Shown here: positions 20,361-30,217 of the stretch, one piece after another | How positions within the stretch are numbered: the first letter of the stretch is position 1 | How the letters are laid out: each line of letters starts with the position of its first letter | Assembly (NCBI GenBank): GCA_030068145.1 | Contig: JAPJBO010000731.1 | Span: 52,514-116,513 of the forward strand | DNA from: Diplonema papillatum | Taxonomy: Eukaryota; Euglenozoa; Diplonemea; Diplonemida; Diplonemidae | Length of the DNA stretch: 64,000 nucleotides | Reading direction: 5' to 3' | Program-made: the position numbers and the translations under genes | The notes under the pieces: generated by a model | What the model was told of the DNA's origin: nothing | Seen by the model: the letters and a program-made list of their open reading frames with translations, nothing else | Databases searched by the model: none

Positions 20361-20729
20361 GTCGAAGCTAAAAAGGCCGACTATGCAGTTGCCTCGGGCT
20401 CAGCCCTGGCGGCCGCAAACGACAAGAGATGCACAATCATACAACGGTCTAGGGAGATTGCCGAGTCCAAGCAGGCAGCTTTGGAGCGCAGGATCGCGGA
20501 GATAGACGAAAAGTGTGAGCGAATTCAGGTCCTCCACAAGATCCGGCATGAGGAAGACTTGAGGGTGCGGGCAGAGGTGGCGGAGTTGAAGAGATTGAGA
20601 GTACAGCAAGCGCTGGAAGAGGTGCTGGAGAAGAAGGCCGATATGGAGGAGGAAGCAAAGGGGAACTCGGATGCGCAGTGGGGGGAGTACCGACGGGGGA
20701 AGGAGATATCGAAAGGCGTGTTCAGAACG
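20361..20729 (+). CDS. Exon 4 of the large coiled-coil protein
   Basis: Acceptor AAAAAAACGCAG|GTC and donor AGAACG|GTATGT; 369 nt, phase 0 on both sides, following exon 3 (phase 0). The 123 residues are a near-continuous heptad-like helix: SREIAESKQAALERRIAEID, RVRAEVAELKRLRVQQALEE. This is the strongest coiled coil in the gene. No recognised family beyond generic coiled coil. Confidence 0.6.
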
Positions 20730-21384
20730 GTATGTCGCTTCTGTTGCTCTCGTTTTGCATCCAACGACAACCTGGGCCTGCTATACAAGGACAACCGTTC
20801 TTCCGGGTGACACTTTTGTTTCGTTGGGGGAAACTCTCCCTAACGGTGAGCGTAAGGTGGCATTCACGGGAGTAATTGGGTATTTTCTTGAGTGTAAACA
20901 CGCAGTATTTTTCCCTCCGAGGTTTTATTGTCGCAAACGAATCCCCGTGTGCAGCGGGCGGTGCCCACGGCACCAAGCATCCATGCGGAGCATCAAGCTC
21001 GTGTAACAGCCAGCGCACACGTATCAGGCTGCCACGCAAGCCCACATCGTCGCTCACACACGTATCAGGTTACCACACAACGCACACACACACTCTCACG
21101 TGGACGCACTCTCGCAAAGAGAGGGGCCACGTTGAAATAGGTTCGTAACACACACTCTCCGGTAGCTCCCGGTCCGCTGACCTCCGCGGTCTTTGAATGA
21201 AAAGTCCCAGTGTTCCTTCCGCGTGGTGGCACACGAAGAGAAGGGGTGCCTACCCCCCCGCGAGTAAGAAAGTGCCTCTTCCAAGGCAGGTTTTATCTAG
21301 CCAGGAAGCGAAGAGAAGTAGCCTCGACACGTACTTAGTACGCTAGAAGCAATGGATGGTATCTAAACCTGTCAATGAACACAA
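20730..21384. other. Intron 4, 5' part
   Basis: No coding evidence after the GTATGT donor. 21035-21150 holds CA-rich sequence and a diverged unit of the 63-bp minisatellite (CTCTCGCAAAGAGAGGGGCC). Confidence 0.45.
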
Positions 21385-21478
21385 TTGGTGGACAAGTCTG
21401 GTGCCAGCACCCGTGGTAATTCCAGCACTAATAGAGTATATTATTGCTGCTGCTGTTAAAAAGCTCGTAGTTGGATCC
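21385..21478 (+). rRNA. Degenerate 18S rRNA-like fragment (530 loop region)
   Basis: GACAAGTCTGGTGCCAGCA, GTGGTAATTCCAGC and TTAAAAAGCTCGTAGTTGGA appear in the order and near the spacing of the universally conserved small-subunit segment. GCAGCCGCGG is altered to GCACCCGTGG and the helix after it is changed, so it is a fragment, not a functional gene. Confidence 0.8.
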
Positions 21479-21856
21479 AGAGCTCAGGTTGCAAGGTGGC
21501 CCAGTTTGCTGGGCATCAGCGTACTGCTGGTATTCAGAAGGCTGGGATCAACCCCTCGCATCAAGACCTGTGCTCTATGAACGGTGGCCGGTGCTTCCTT
21601 ACGGGCCCAGACGCACGCTGCGTCCTCCTCCAAACCCTCACTGTCATTCTCTCCACACACACTCTCTCTCTCCGCTTGTAGCTAGGTTCGTCACGGCAGC
21701 CATCCCAGAGAAGGGAAACTCCATCCAATACACTCCCGAAGACGGTATAAAAGCACCGACTTTGTTTTGAGTGGGATACAAGGGCACTACACCGAAGTGT
21801 TAGAAGTTGCTTTGAGTGGGTTACAAGGGCAGTGCACTGAAGTATTAGGTGTCCCC
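21479..21856. other. Intronic non-coding stretch
   Basis: May include more diverged rRNA sequence up to about 21560. At 21770-21840, GAGTGGGATACAAGGGCA is repeated twice. Confidence 0.35.
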
Positions 21857-22635
21857 TGTCCGTACAGGTCTAAACCAAGATTTTCACCCCCTCAGGTGAC
21901 CCCACTTTATCCTTAGCCATACTTCAACTCACTTGGGGGTCGAATAATAACAGTTATTTGACACACGTCTCGTTGTCTAAAAACACTACCACTATTCGAT
22001 CCTGCTACTGTTCGGCCACCCGGAACTTTTTTTAGTATTCGACAAATCGAATAAGAACACAGGTGTTATTATTCGACCGCCCCTTTAACTGATATGTCTT
22101 CATCGCCCGTACGGGGCTAAACTAGGATTTTCACCCCCTCAGGTGACACCACTTTATCCTTAGCCATACTTCAACTCACTTGGGGGTCGAATAATAACAG
22201 TTATTTGACACACGTCTCGTTGTCTAAAAACACTACCACTATTCGATCCTGCTACTGTTCGGCCACCCGGAACTTTTTTTAGTATTCGACAAATCGAATA
22301 AGAACACAGGTGTTATTATTCGACCGCCCCTTTAACTGATATGTCTTCATCGCCCGTACGGGGCTAAACTAGGATTTTCACCCCCTCAGGTGACACCACT
22401 TTATCCTTAGCCATACTTCAACTCACTTGGGGGTCGAATAATAACAGGTATTTGACACACGTCTCGTTGTCTAAAAAACACTACCACTATTCGATCCTGC
22501 TACTGTTCGGCCACCCGGAACTTTTTTTAGTGTTCGACAAATCGAATAAGAACACAGGTGTTATTATTCGACCCCCCCTTTAACTGATATGTCTTCATCG
22601 CCTGTACGGGGCTAAACTAGGATTTTCACCCCATC
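21857..22635 (+). repeat. 247-bp tandem repeat, 3 copies, each carrying a palindromic MITE
   Basis: CGAATAATAACAG recurs at 21941, 22188 and 22435, exactly 247 bp apart. Each unit contains a segment of about 145 bp bounded by GGGGGTCGAATAATAACA and its inverse TGTTATTATTCGACC, i.e. terminal inverted repeats. Flanking sequence (ATATGTCTTCATCG...GGGATTTTCACYCC) is the same as that upstream of exon 5, where the palindromic segment is absent. Confidence 0.9.
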
Positions 22636-22645
22636 CACGTTGCAG

Positions 22646-22875
22646 GACATCGCGCTGAAGAAAGCGCACGCCGAAGCCGTGCAGAAGCAGAAGGACAGCA
22701 ACGTGGCGGCGTGGGTGTCTGGGGTCGCTACGCACTGCGAGAAGGCGACGCTGGCGTCCGAAAGGCTGGCCGACACGCCCGTCGGAAGGAGGCGGAGCTG
22801 GCCAGGGAGCGGGCGAGGTTGAAGGCGGAAGACCGCGTCTTCGAAAAAAACAGGCTGCGCGCCGTGAGTGTGTCC
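22646..22875 (+). pseudogene. Frameshifted copy of the start of exon 5 with its acceptor
   Basis: Nearly identical to 23355-23580 (CACGTTGCAG|GACATCGCGC) but carries a 2-bp insertion (GCCGACACGCCC versus GCCGACGCCC) that shifts the frame, and breaks off after GCCGTGAGTG. Confidence 0.85.
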
Positions 22876-22920
22876 AGCGGCATTCACGGGCACAAGTAGT
22901 GTAACTGGATATTTTTCTTG

Positions 22921-23135
22921 TATAAGCACCTGCTTTGTAGGAAATGCTTGAGGAGACTGCCAGTTGCGATAGATCAAAGGAGGTAAATGTGCTGTAGCCC
23001 ACACGAAACACAGGTAACCCTGGGTTTAGTGGCGGGCGTAAGCGTTCAACAAAAAAGACCCACTTTGTAGTTGTATTGTTTTCTCCCCCTCTAGCCTCCT
23101 TCGAAGTAAGCACAAGGCAGTCCCTCGAGTATTTC
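22921..23135 (+). mobile_element. Foldback MITE 'CACCTGC' family, copy 4
   Basis: TATAAGCACCTGCTTTGTAG ... CAGTCCCTCGAGTATTTC, full interior. It lies between the duplicated and the intact exon 5. Confidence 0.75.
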
Positions 23136-23354
23136 TAAGCCATACATTTCCGAAGACGGTACAAAGGTGCCGGCTTTGTTTCGAGTGGGATACAAGGGCA
23201 CTACACCTAAGTGATAGAACATGTTTTGAGTGGGAAACAAGGGAAAAGTTAAGATTTTACACGTTTTAGCCAGCTTCAACACACTTACCTAAGTGATATG
23301 TCTTCATCGTCCGTACAGGGCTAAACTGGGATTTTCACTCCATCCACGTTGCAG

Positions 23355-23897
23355 GTCATCGCGCTGAAGAAAGCGCACGCCGAAGCCGTGCGGAAGCAGA
23401 AGGACAGCAACGTGGCGGCGTGGGTGTCTGGGGTCGCTACGCACTGCGAGAAGGCGACGCTGGCGTCCGAAAGGCTGGCCGACGCCCGTCGGAAGGAGGC
23501 GGAGCTGGCCAGGGAGCGGGCGAGGCTGAAGGCGGAAGACCGCGTCTTCGAAAAAAACAGGCTGCGCGCCGTGAGTGCGTACCGAGGGGTGGCCAGGCTC
23601 GAGACGCAGGACCAGAAGCACCGGCTGCTGGACGAAAGCTTGGAGCAGAGGCGGGCCGCCGCGCTGCAGGCGCGCATGATCAAAGACGCGGCCCGCGTGC
23701 ACAAGGAGCACGCCCTGCGGCTCGTCTGCGAGGAGAGCCTCCGCGAGAGCAAGGCGTTGACCTTCTCCCGGAACAACAGCTGCCTGCCGTTGGTCCGGAA
23801 CAACTCCAAGAGTGTCGGCAAGCGCCAGCAGCAGTCTGGCGGCAACACGACAGCAGACGAGCCGAGACCCCTCACTGCCATGTCGTCGGTACCGTGA
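23355..23897 (+). CDS. Exon 5 (probable last exon) of the large coiled-coil protein
   Basis: Acceptor CCACGTTGCAG|GTCATC, phase 0. 180 codons then TGA. Rich in Ala/Arg/Glu/Lys (ALKKAHAEAVRKQKDSNVAA, KEAELARERARLKAEDR), continuing the coiled coil, and ending in a Ser/Asn/Gln tail that begins a 162-bp tandem repeat. With this exon the five pieces total 5,697 nt, an exact multiple of three. A splice donor near 23793 or 23889 leading further downstream is the alternative to the stop. Role unknown; structural or cytoskeletal function would be a guess from composition only. Confidence 0.6.
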   Translation, partial: VIALKKAHAEAVRKQKDSNVAAWVSGVATHCEKATLASERLADARRKEAELARERARLKAEDRVFEKNRLRAVSAYRGVARLETQDQKHRLLDESLEQRRAAALQARMIKDAARVHKEHALRLVCEESLRESKALTFSRNNSCLPLVRNNSKSVGKRQQQSGGNTTADEPRPLTAMSSVP

Positions 23898-24165
23898 ACC
23901 ACACTTCCTCCCGTACCAAGGCGAACAACAGCTACTTGCCCTTGCTTACCTTGGGTCCAGAACAACTCCAAGAGTGTCGGCAAGCGCCAGCAGCAGTCTG
24001 GCGGCAACACGACATCAGACGAGCCGAGACCCCTCACTGCCATGTCGTCAGTACTGTGAACCACACTTCCTCCTGCACCAAGGCGAACAACAGCTACTTG
24101 CCCTTGCTTGCCTTTGGTCCAGATCAAGTCCAAGAGCCACGGCAAGCGCCAGCAGCACGCATTTG
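23771..24165 (+). repeat. 162-bp tandem repeat overlapping the end of exon 5
   Basis: AACAACTCCAAGAGTGTCGG + CAAGCGCCAGCAGCAG occurs at about 23800 and 23962, and a diverged copy at 24124, spacing 162 bp. The first copy is inside the coding exon. Confidence 0.9.
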
Positions 24166-24440
24166 ACGCAACATGACAGCAAAAAAAGACGAGCCGAGAT
24201 CCCCGACCGCCACGTCGTTACCGACCCGTTGACAGTACTTTGAACTTCGCCTCCTCTACCAAGGATGTAAACACACCAAACGAGCGAGAGTAGACCGTGC
24301 CTTCGAGAAAAGCACGCTGTGTGCGTTGAGGCGTGCCGTGTTGACGCGTGCTACGAACCTCACGTCCTGTTGTACCAGGTGTACACGGTGAACTCCAGCA
24401 ACTTTTGCTCGAGCTAGAGTCCGGCCTCAAGTGCGGGTGT
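24166..24440. other. Non-coding stretch
   Basis: No gene or repeat supported. Confidence 0.4.
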
Positions 24441-24560
24441 AACCACACCCAGAAATAGGGTGTGAAATAGGGTGTGCGCACCCGGAAATAGGGTGCACAC
24501 ACCCGGAAGTAGGGTGTGCACACCCTATTTCACACGGGTGTGGCACACCCGCTTTTGGAG
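24441..24560. repeat. Tandem and inverted 'AAATAGGGTGTG' repeats
   Basis: AAATAGGGTGTG and variants occur four times, followed by the inverse CACACCCTATTTCACAC, giving a potential hairpin cluster. Confidence 0.85.
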
Positions 24561-25083
24561 AGTCTGGTTTCACTCGAGCAAAAGTTGCTGGACTTCACCG
24601 TGTAGCACACATTTTACGAGGGAAGGTCAGGCCTGCCATGACTACCCTGTTGCAGCACAACCCGCGTCACTCATATCCTGTTGCAGTGCATTTCGTGTGA
24701 CCGACCCGAGGCCTTTACAGCCATGTATTATTCGGACCGACAATCACCTTGCAGGAAATCGAGCTACACCAATTTTGTGCGTACTGGGCTGCAGCGCATG
24801 CTGCGTTAGGCTTGCCGCTGCACGTTCTTGACGTTTTAACTATAGATCTCTCGTGGAAAGGGGAGGTGGAGGGGCATTTCCATGCCCTTACCACGCCCCT
24901 CATCGAAAAAGGAAAATTGAAGGCGAGAGCGACAGAAGCAAAGTCTCTTCCCTCCCGCTTCAACGCTTCCAGCACTCCTGGGGGAATCGCGCTTGGCGTG
25001 GACCAACCCGCGCCCGGCATTCCCACCCATGCTAAAGTTATCAGCAAGTGTCCGATTCTGCCTTTTTAGAGTTATATATCGCT
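24561..25083 (+). other. Non-coding or weakly coding stretch
   Basis: A frame of about 106 codons opens after CACCTTGCAG|GAAATCGAGC near 24757 and ends near 25069, with ordinary composition. The acceptor-like CAG makes it a possible exon, but no upstream partner is clear. Confidence 0.25.
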
Positions 25084-25382
25084 CAGGGCTTACGCTCCAC
25101 GTGTGGAACGTGTGGATTTCCACACGTTAATTCTTTTTGGATTTTGTTCCCCCACGTGTGGATCCACAGGTACCACATGTGGATTTTGATTTATTGGTCC
25201 ACATGCAGGTCTAGGCCCACTAGCGGTAAAGGCCGCACAGCCAGGTGTCGCCAAGTCAGTAGCGACACTATTTTTCTTGCCGTCGCACATGAGGGGAAAG
25301 GTTTTTTTCCCCTCGAACCTTAAGCGCCCACACGTGGACCACACGTATTTTCTCTGAGACCGAAAACGGAGCGCAAGCCCTG
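25084..25382 (+). mobile_element. hAT-type MITE, copy 1 (299 bp)
   Basis: Terminal inverted repeats CAGGGCTTACGCTCC / GGAGCGCAAGCCCTG. Flanks ATATCGCT and AGTTCGCT agree at 6 of 8 positions, a decayed 8-bp duplication. The interior has several CACGTGTGG/CCACACGTG palindromes. Confidence 0.8.
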
Positions 25383-25436
25383 AGTTCGCTTGAGGATCCG
25401 GGGTTTTAGAGTCTCCGGGTGACCTTCGTCGAATGG

Positions 25437-25461
25437 GTTCTTTTAGAGCTAATACGTACTG
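25437..25461 (+). rRNA. Possible very short 18S-like fragment
   Basis: TTTTAGAGCTAATACGTAC resembles the conserved small-subunit TCTAGAGCTAATACATGC. Too short to be sure; chance match is possible. Confidence 0.25.
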
Positions 25462-25854
25462 GGAGGTTTTGGGGGGGGGGCATGCAGGGCTTCTTTCGTG
25501 TACACTTTATCTGCTTGCTTTGGCAAGCCAGGTTCGTCACAATTTATGACCGGTTGTTGTGTCTCAGACAGGGCTTACGCTCCGTTTTCGGTCTCAGAGA
25601 AAATACGTGTGGTCCACGTGTGGGCGCTAAAGGTTCGAGGGGAAAAAAAACCTTTCCCCTTACCTGTGCGACGGCAAAAAAAATAGCGTCGCTGCTGGAC
25701 TTGCCGACACCTGTGGGCCTTGACTCCCCTGCATGTGGACCAATAAATCAAAATCCACATGTGGTACCTGTGGATCCACACGTGGGGGAACAAAATCCAA
25801 AAAGTACATTTGCGCCGGTAAAGACCGGCGCGCAGCGAGACTAGAGGCAGCAGT

Positions 25855-26550
25855 TAAAGTTCGGGAAACAGTAAAGTTCGGGCGAAGCAAAGCAAAGCTC
25901 GGGCGAAAGCAAAGTTCGGGCAAAGCGAAGTTCTGGCGACGGGTGAAGCAAAGCAAAGTTCGGGTGAAGCTAAGTTCTGGTGAAGTCAACTTCGGGCGAA
26001 GCTAAGTCAAAGCAAAGTTCGGGCGAAGCTAAGTCAAAGCAAAGTGCAAAGTTCGGGCGAAGCTAAGTCAAAGCAAAGTTCGGGCGAAGCTAAGTCAAAG
26101 CAAAGTGCAAAGTTCGGGCGAGCAAAGTTCGGGCGAAGCTAAGTTCTGGGGAGGCTAAGTTCTGGTGAAAGCAAAGTTCCGGCGAAGCAAAGCAAAGTTC
26201 GGGCGAACCTAAGTTCTGGTGTTCGGGTGGAGCTAAGTTCGGCGAAGCAAGGCTGAGTTCGGGTGAGGCTAAGTTCCGGTGAAGCAAAGTTCGGGCGAAA
26301 CAACGTTCGGGCGAAACAAAGTTCGGGTGAAGCTAAGTTCCGGGGAAGTTCTGGTAAGCAAAGTTCTGGTGAAAGCACAGTTCGGGCGAAGCAAAGCAAA
26401 GTTCGGGCGAAGCTAAGTTCTGGTCAAGCTAAGTTCGGCGAAGCAAGCAAAGTTCGGGCGATGCTAAGTTCTGGTGAAGTCAAGTTCCGGCGAAGCTAAG
26501 TCAAAGCAAAGTTCGGGGGAAGCTAAGTTCTGGTAAGGCTAAGTTCCGTC
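25855..26550 (-). repeat. Degenerate 'AGTTCGGGCGAAGCTA' tandem array
   Basis: AAAGTTCGGGCGAAGCTAAG and shortened variants repeat about 35 times with irregular spacing (11-30 bp). Family shared with 12670-12790 in the other orientation. Confidence 0.9.
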
Positions 26551-26654
26551 CGGGCCTGAAGTATGCAACCTACCCGGTGCCAAATCACGGGTCAAGAAAA
26601 CCCCGGAGCAACGGAATTGACCGAAAACCAAGGAGAACCAAAAAAAGGTCCTCG

Positions 26655-26720
26655 GCGGGGTTCGAATCCGGGAACTCCAGCCCTAAATCCTGGCGCCGTT
26701 CACTCTGCCATCACGGTGTC
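26655..26720 (-). ncRNA. tRNA-derived head, minus strand
   Basis: Minus strand: TGGCAGAGTGAACGG (A box), CCAG...CTGG arm, GGATTCGAACCCC (B box). No matching acceptor stem, so a pseudo-tRNA. A-box wording is almost the same as at 12186. Confidence 0.55.
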
Positions 26721-26901
26721 AATTGCCAGGGGCAAAAAAAGCTATGGCCGCAACTATCAAAAAGTTCCCCCGGGCTTCGCCCGCGGACCCCCTAAAAAGT
26801 GGGGTTGGCTCGATAGAGCTATTAGCATACCTCTAGTCTCGGAAAATTAACGTGTGGAAATCCACACGTTCCACACGTGGAGCGTAAGCCCTGGTCTCAG
26901 A

Positions 26902-27298
26902 TGAGCAAAGCAGGTTTGCGCTGACTGCTAAGTCTCATCGCAGTAGCAGCTAAGCTCGGGCGGTGGCCGACGTTGGTGAGCCGGCCCTATTTTTGGAGCC
27001 TCCTCGAATTGCCTCTGCTGTCCATCACACTGTCAGCGGTCTATCAGCAGGGCTCGGGCCGGCTAACCGTTGGGAGCCGCCACGTGGCACATTTGCAAGT
27101 GCACTACACCGCCTCGCACGTCAATCGTGAGTCGGACTCAAATTTGGACCCAAATTCTTCTGTCAACAATGCATTGTTGGTACTAGAAATTTAGCAGTTG
27201 GCAGCGTACTACATGAAACTTACCAAAGCAGGTGAGTTCCGCTTGTGCGCACAAACAAAAGAAAGCGCCATACTAGTTTTTGCAAAACTAATTTCTTT
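26902..27298. repeat. Non-coding stretch with inverted dispersed repeat
   Basis: 27162-27290 is the inverse of 11795-11912 (TTGGCAGCGTACTACATGAA). A third relative is at 35950-36005 in intron 1 of the GTPBP1-like gene. Nothing else is recognised. Confidence 0.6.
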
Positions 27299-27329
27299 GC
27301 CCTTATATCCCGGTTCGGGATATAAGGGC
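27299..27329. repeat. Perfect 13-bp hairpin
   Basis: GCCCTTATATCCC, loop GGTTC, GGGATATAAGGGC. Shares the CCCTTATATCCC core with the foldback elements at 45297 and 47054. Confidence 0.95.
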
Positions 27330-27922
27330 ACAAAATCGTGTCTGAAGTAGGATAGAAGGGCGCAAATTTGTTTTGAGTGGAATACGAGGGCATTGCACCG
27401 ACTCAGAACTACCGACTTCTGGGCAAGAAACAGTCTCAGAATGAAGAACGCAAAATGCCCGCACGCACTAAAGGAGGACCTTGACTCGGCCCTGATGAAA
27501 TGGAAGGACGTTCCAGCTACGGAGGAGCCAACGGGACCGAGGAGGGCCGTGGGAACCCTCGCAGTGTGTACACTTTTCGTCGTATAAGACGACGCTAGTC
27601 TTGGAAGTTCGAAAGATTACGGACACCCGGGCTTCTCTACCCCCTCCCAACCGCCCTCGCCTCGCAGGTTTTTGTTGCCCTTCGTTTTTCTTCTGCCCCC
27701 CTTTCTTCCGCGGAGAAAACAAGCCAAGCAAAGCACAACAAAGAGAGAAAAAATATTAAAAAAAAGGCGGCAACACAAACGAAAAAGTAAGCAACTCCAC
27801 GCCTAAAAAAAAAGAAGAAAAAAACAGTCGAAAGGCACCGGACTGTGTACACACCAACCTCGGTTGCAAAGAAACAACACAAAAAAAAGAAGAAGAAAAA
27901 TAAAAAGAGAAAAGAAGAGGAT
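27330..27922 (+). promoter_or_regulatory. Upstream region and leader of the GTPBP1-like gene
   Basis: Very A-rich from about 27720 to 27920. An in-frame Lys-rich stretch precedes the ATG with no stop, so a longer N-terminus from a non-ATG codon or an upstream exon is not excluded. Confidence 0.35.
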
Positions 27923-28565
27923 ATGGAGGAGCCGCATCGTGGGCAGCGGCTGCTAGCCGAGCCGGAAGGCGCCAGCAGCCCGTCAACGCCGACGCACCTG
28001 TCGGACCTCGACAGCAGCGCGGAGGGCGAGGATGGGTCGCCTTCACCGGCAGAGCAGCTGCGGGCGCGCGAGGCGGCGGAGGCCGTGGGGTATGGCGACC
28101 TGCTTTTCGCGGAGCCGCCGTCCGACACCAAAAAGTCGCTCATGCAAGGCCGGTCGCACCTCGGCATGGAGGACGACGAAGGGTACATCGAGTACAAATG
28201 GAAGCTCGTCGGCGTCAGCAAGGAGCGACTTGACAACCTGATCACGCAGATGAAGTTCCGGGTCGCCGAGGGCCAAGGGGAGTGCATGTACGAAATCGGA
28301 GTTGACAACGACGGGCACCCTAAAGGGCTCAACCCGGAGGACTACCGTGAGTCGGTCCGCACCATCCGGAAGATGGCTGAGTCCCTCAACTGCGACTGCG
28401 GCGTGGTATGCGAGAAGCTAGTCGCGAAGGCGCCGGAGGTACTTAAGTGCTGCGAGCTGATGATCCGCAAAATCGCGCGCGCTGGCACCTGCCTCGACCT
28501 GCGCATCGCCATCTGCGGCAACTACGACTCAGGGAAGAGCACTCTTACCGGCGTCATCACAACGG
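27923..28565 (+). CDS. GTPBP1: GTPBP1-like GTPase, exon 1 (N-terminus and G1)
   Basis: First exon of a four-exon gene (27923-28565, 36176-36501, 37566-37773, 38345-39021; 1,854 nt, 617 residues plus stop, against 669 in human GTPBP1). Family members are translational-type GTPases related to EF1A/Ski7, linked to mRNA decay and ribosome rescue in the cytoplasm. This exon has an acidic Ser/Pro-rich N-terminus, the conserved IEYKWKLVGVSKERLDNLIT and YEIGVDNDGHPKGL segments, and the G1 P-loop GNYDSGKST near the end. Donor ACGG|GTTTGC, phase 1: joined to exon 2 it reads GVITTG-ELDDGRGS, matching the family. Intron 1 is 7.6 kb and contains a DIRS-type retrotransposon in the same orientation. Confidence 0.9.
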
Positions 28566-29057
28566 GTTTGCCCTTCCCCTAACTCAAGTTTTCACACACA
28601 CACAAACATGAAATGTTGGAGGAAATGAGTAGCTCGTCGCCGCAAACCGTGACGTTTTCCCTTGCGTCCTGAGTACAGCTTTACGTAAAAACGAGCGGGC
28701 ACCGCGTTCAAAGAAAAACCTCCCCGCCTCACAAGTCAAACGGAGGTTTCAAAAAACCGACCGCTTACTACAAGAAACAGTCTAAAAATATAAGAACACC
28801 GAAATGTCCACCATGTCATGGGACCCCACGGCGCACACCAAACAACTCTCTCTTCCCATCATCATCATTATTAGTTTTGTATCAGCCGCGGGGCCGCGGT
28901 TGTGCGAGTGACGAGCTCTTATTTTCCCCCCACCTCCCCTTTTTACCACTTTCTGTTTTGCATCCCTTTCCTAGACGACATCGTCCTCGAAGAAGACTGC
29001 TGCCTCCAGTCTCGCCCTGCGCCGGTCTTTACCGCGCGCATCTAGTTTTGTAAAAAG
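28566..29057 (+). other. Intron 1 of the GTPBP1-like gene, 5' part
   Basis: Contains a dispersed repeat at 28930-28998 (TTTTGCATCCCTTTCCTAG + ACGACATCGTCCTCGAAGAA) that recurs at 44490-44545 and inverted at 61380-61440. The last bases, TTTTGTAAAAAG, are the left half of a 'CACCTGC' MITE end interrupted by the retrotransposon. Confidence 0.65.
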
Positions 29058-29139
29058 TAGGTGTTTAATTCAGCTAATCCCGAGCAAAGCCCCGGCAGGA
29101 GCGCGGATCTCCACCAAACAGGATCAGTCATTTGTTTCT
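29058..29139 (+). repeat. Split direct repeat A1
   Basis: TAGGTGTTTAATTCAGCTAA ... CATTTGTTTCT; pairs with A2 at 34016 (offset 4,958) with one mismatch (29120 A, 34078 G). Confidence 0.95.
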
Positions 29140-29329
29140 GCTCAACTCGTTTGGCTGGAGAGCGCCCTGCCACTGCTCGCCGGGACTGAATACCCGTGTA
29201 GCAAAGCATGCGGGGGGGCATGCCAGGCTGATGCCTGAGGCGCGACGCGGCCCACCTGAGGGGGGGTCGTCGCACGCCGATCGACGGTGCAGCTCTCCCG
29301 GCTGAAATTCTCGCTTGGCTGAGGTCCGC

Positions 29330-30215
29330 CGCGCTCGGCGGCAGCTCGCCTGGTTGGGGTCCGTCGGGTCGCTGACGTGCAGCTCGCCTTGGCTGAGATC
29401 CGCCGTGCCACGTGCACGGCGTGCAGCTCGCTTGGTTTGAGATCCGTCTGGCCTCGATGACGTGCAGCTCGCTTTGGCTGAGATCCGCCGTGCCCTGTGC
29501 ACGGCGTGCAGCTCGCTTGGTTTGAGATCCGTCTGGCCTCGATGACGTGCAGCTCGCTTTGGCTGAGATCCGCCGTGCCACGTGCACGGCGTGCAGCTCG
29601 CTTGGTTTGAGATCCGTCTGGCCTCGATGACGTGCAGCTCGCTTTGGCTGAGATCCGCCGTGCCCTGTGCACGGCGTGCAGCTCGCTTGGTTTGAGATCC
29701 GTCTGGCCTCGATGACGTGCAGCTCGCTTTGGCTGAGATCCGCCGTGCCATGTGCACGGCGTGCAGCTCGCTTGGTTTGAGATCCGTCTGGCCTCGATGA
29801 CGTGCAGCTCGCTTTGGCTGAGATCCGCCGTGCCATGTGCACGGCGTGCAGCTCGCTTGGTTTGAGATCCGTCTGGCCGCGATGACGTGCAGCTCGCTTT
29901 GGCTGAGATCCGCCGTGCCACGTGCACGGCGTGCAGCTCGCTTGGTTTGAGATCCGTCTGGCCTCGATGACGTGCAGCTCGCTTTGGCTGAGATCCGCCG
30001 TGCCATGTGCACGGCGTGCAGCTCGCTTGGTTTGAGATCCGTCTGGCCTCGATGACGTGCAGCTCGCTTTGGCTGAGAGCCGCCGTGCCCTGTGCACGGC
30101 GGCGGCTCGCTAGGCTTGAGATCCGTCTGGCCTCGATGACGTGCGGCTTGCTTGGCTGAGATTCGCCGTGCCAGGTGCACGGCGTGCAGCTCGCTTGGTT
30201 TGAGATCTGTCCGGG
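29330..30215 (+). repeat. 85-bp tandem repeat inside the DIRS-type element
   Basis: CGTGCAGCTCGCTTTGGCTG recurs every 85 bp; each unit consists of two similar half-units of about 42 bp (GCTCGCTTTGGCTGAGATCC and GCTCGCTTGGTTTGAGATCC). About 9 copies. Every minus-strand frame is open, an effect of unit composition and not of coding. Confidence 0.95.
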
Positions 30216-30217
30216 GA

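Larger units (their letters stand above)
25805..26844 (-). mobile_element. tRNA-headed SINE-like element with long repeat tail
   Basis: On the minus strand: leader, tRNA-like head (26720-26655), then about 700 bp of GCCCGAACTTAGCTTC-type repeats. The same arrangement in plus orientation is at 12186-12800. No protein is encoded and no target duplication is obvious. Confidence 0.6.
25569..26893 (-). mobile_element. hAT-type MITE, copy 2, interrupted by a tRNA-headed element
   Basis: Inverted relative to copy 1. Perfect 8-bp target duplication GTCTCAGA at 25561-25568 and 26894-26901. About 1 kb of foreign sequence (25805-26844) splits it inside CCAAAAAG|AATTAACG. Confidence 0.85.
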
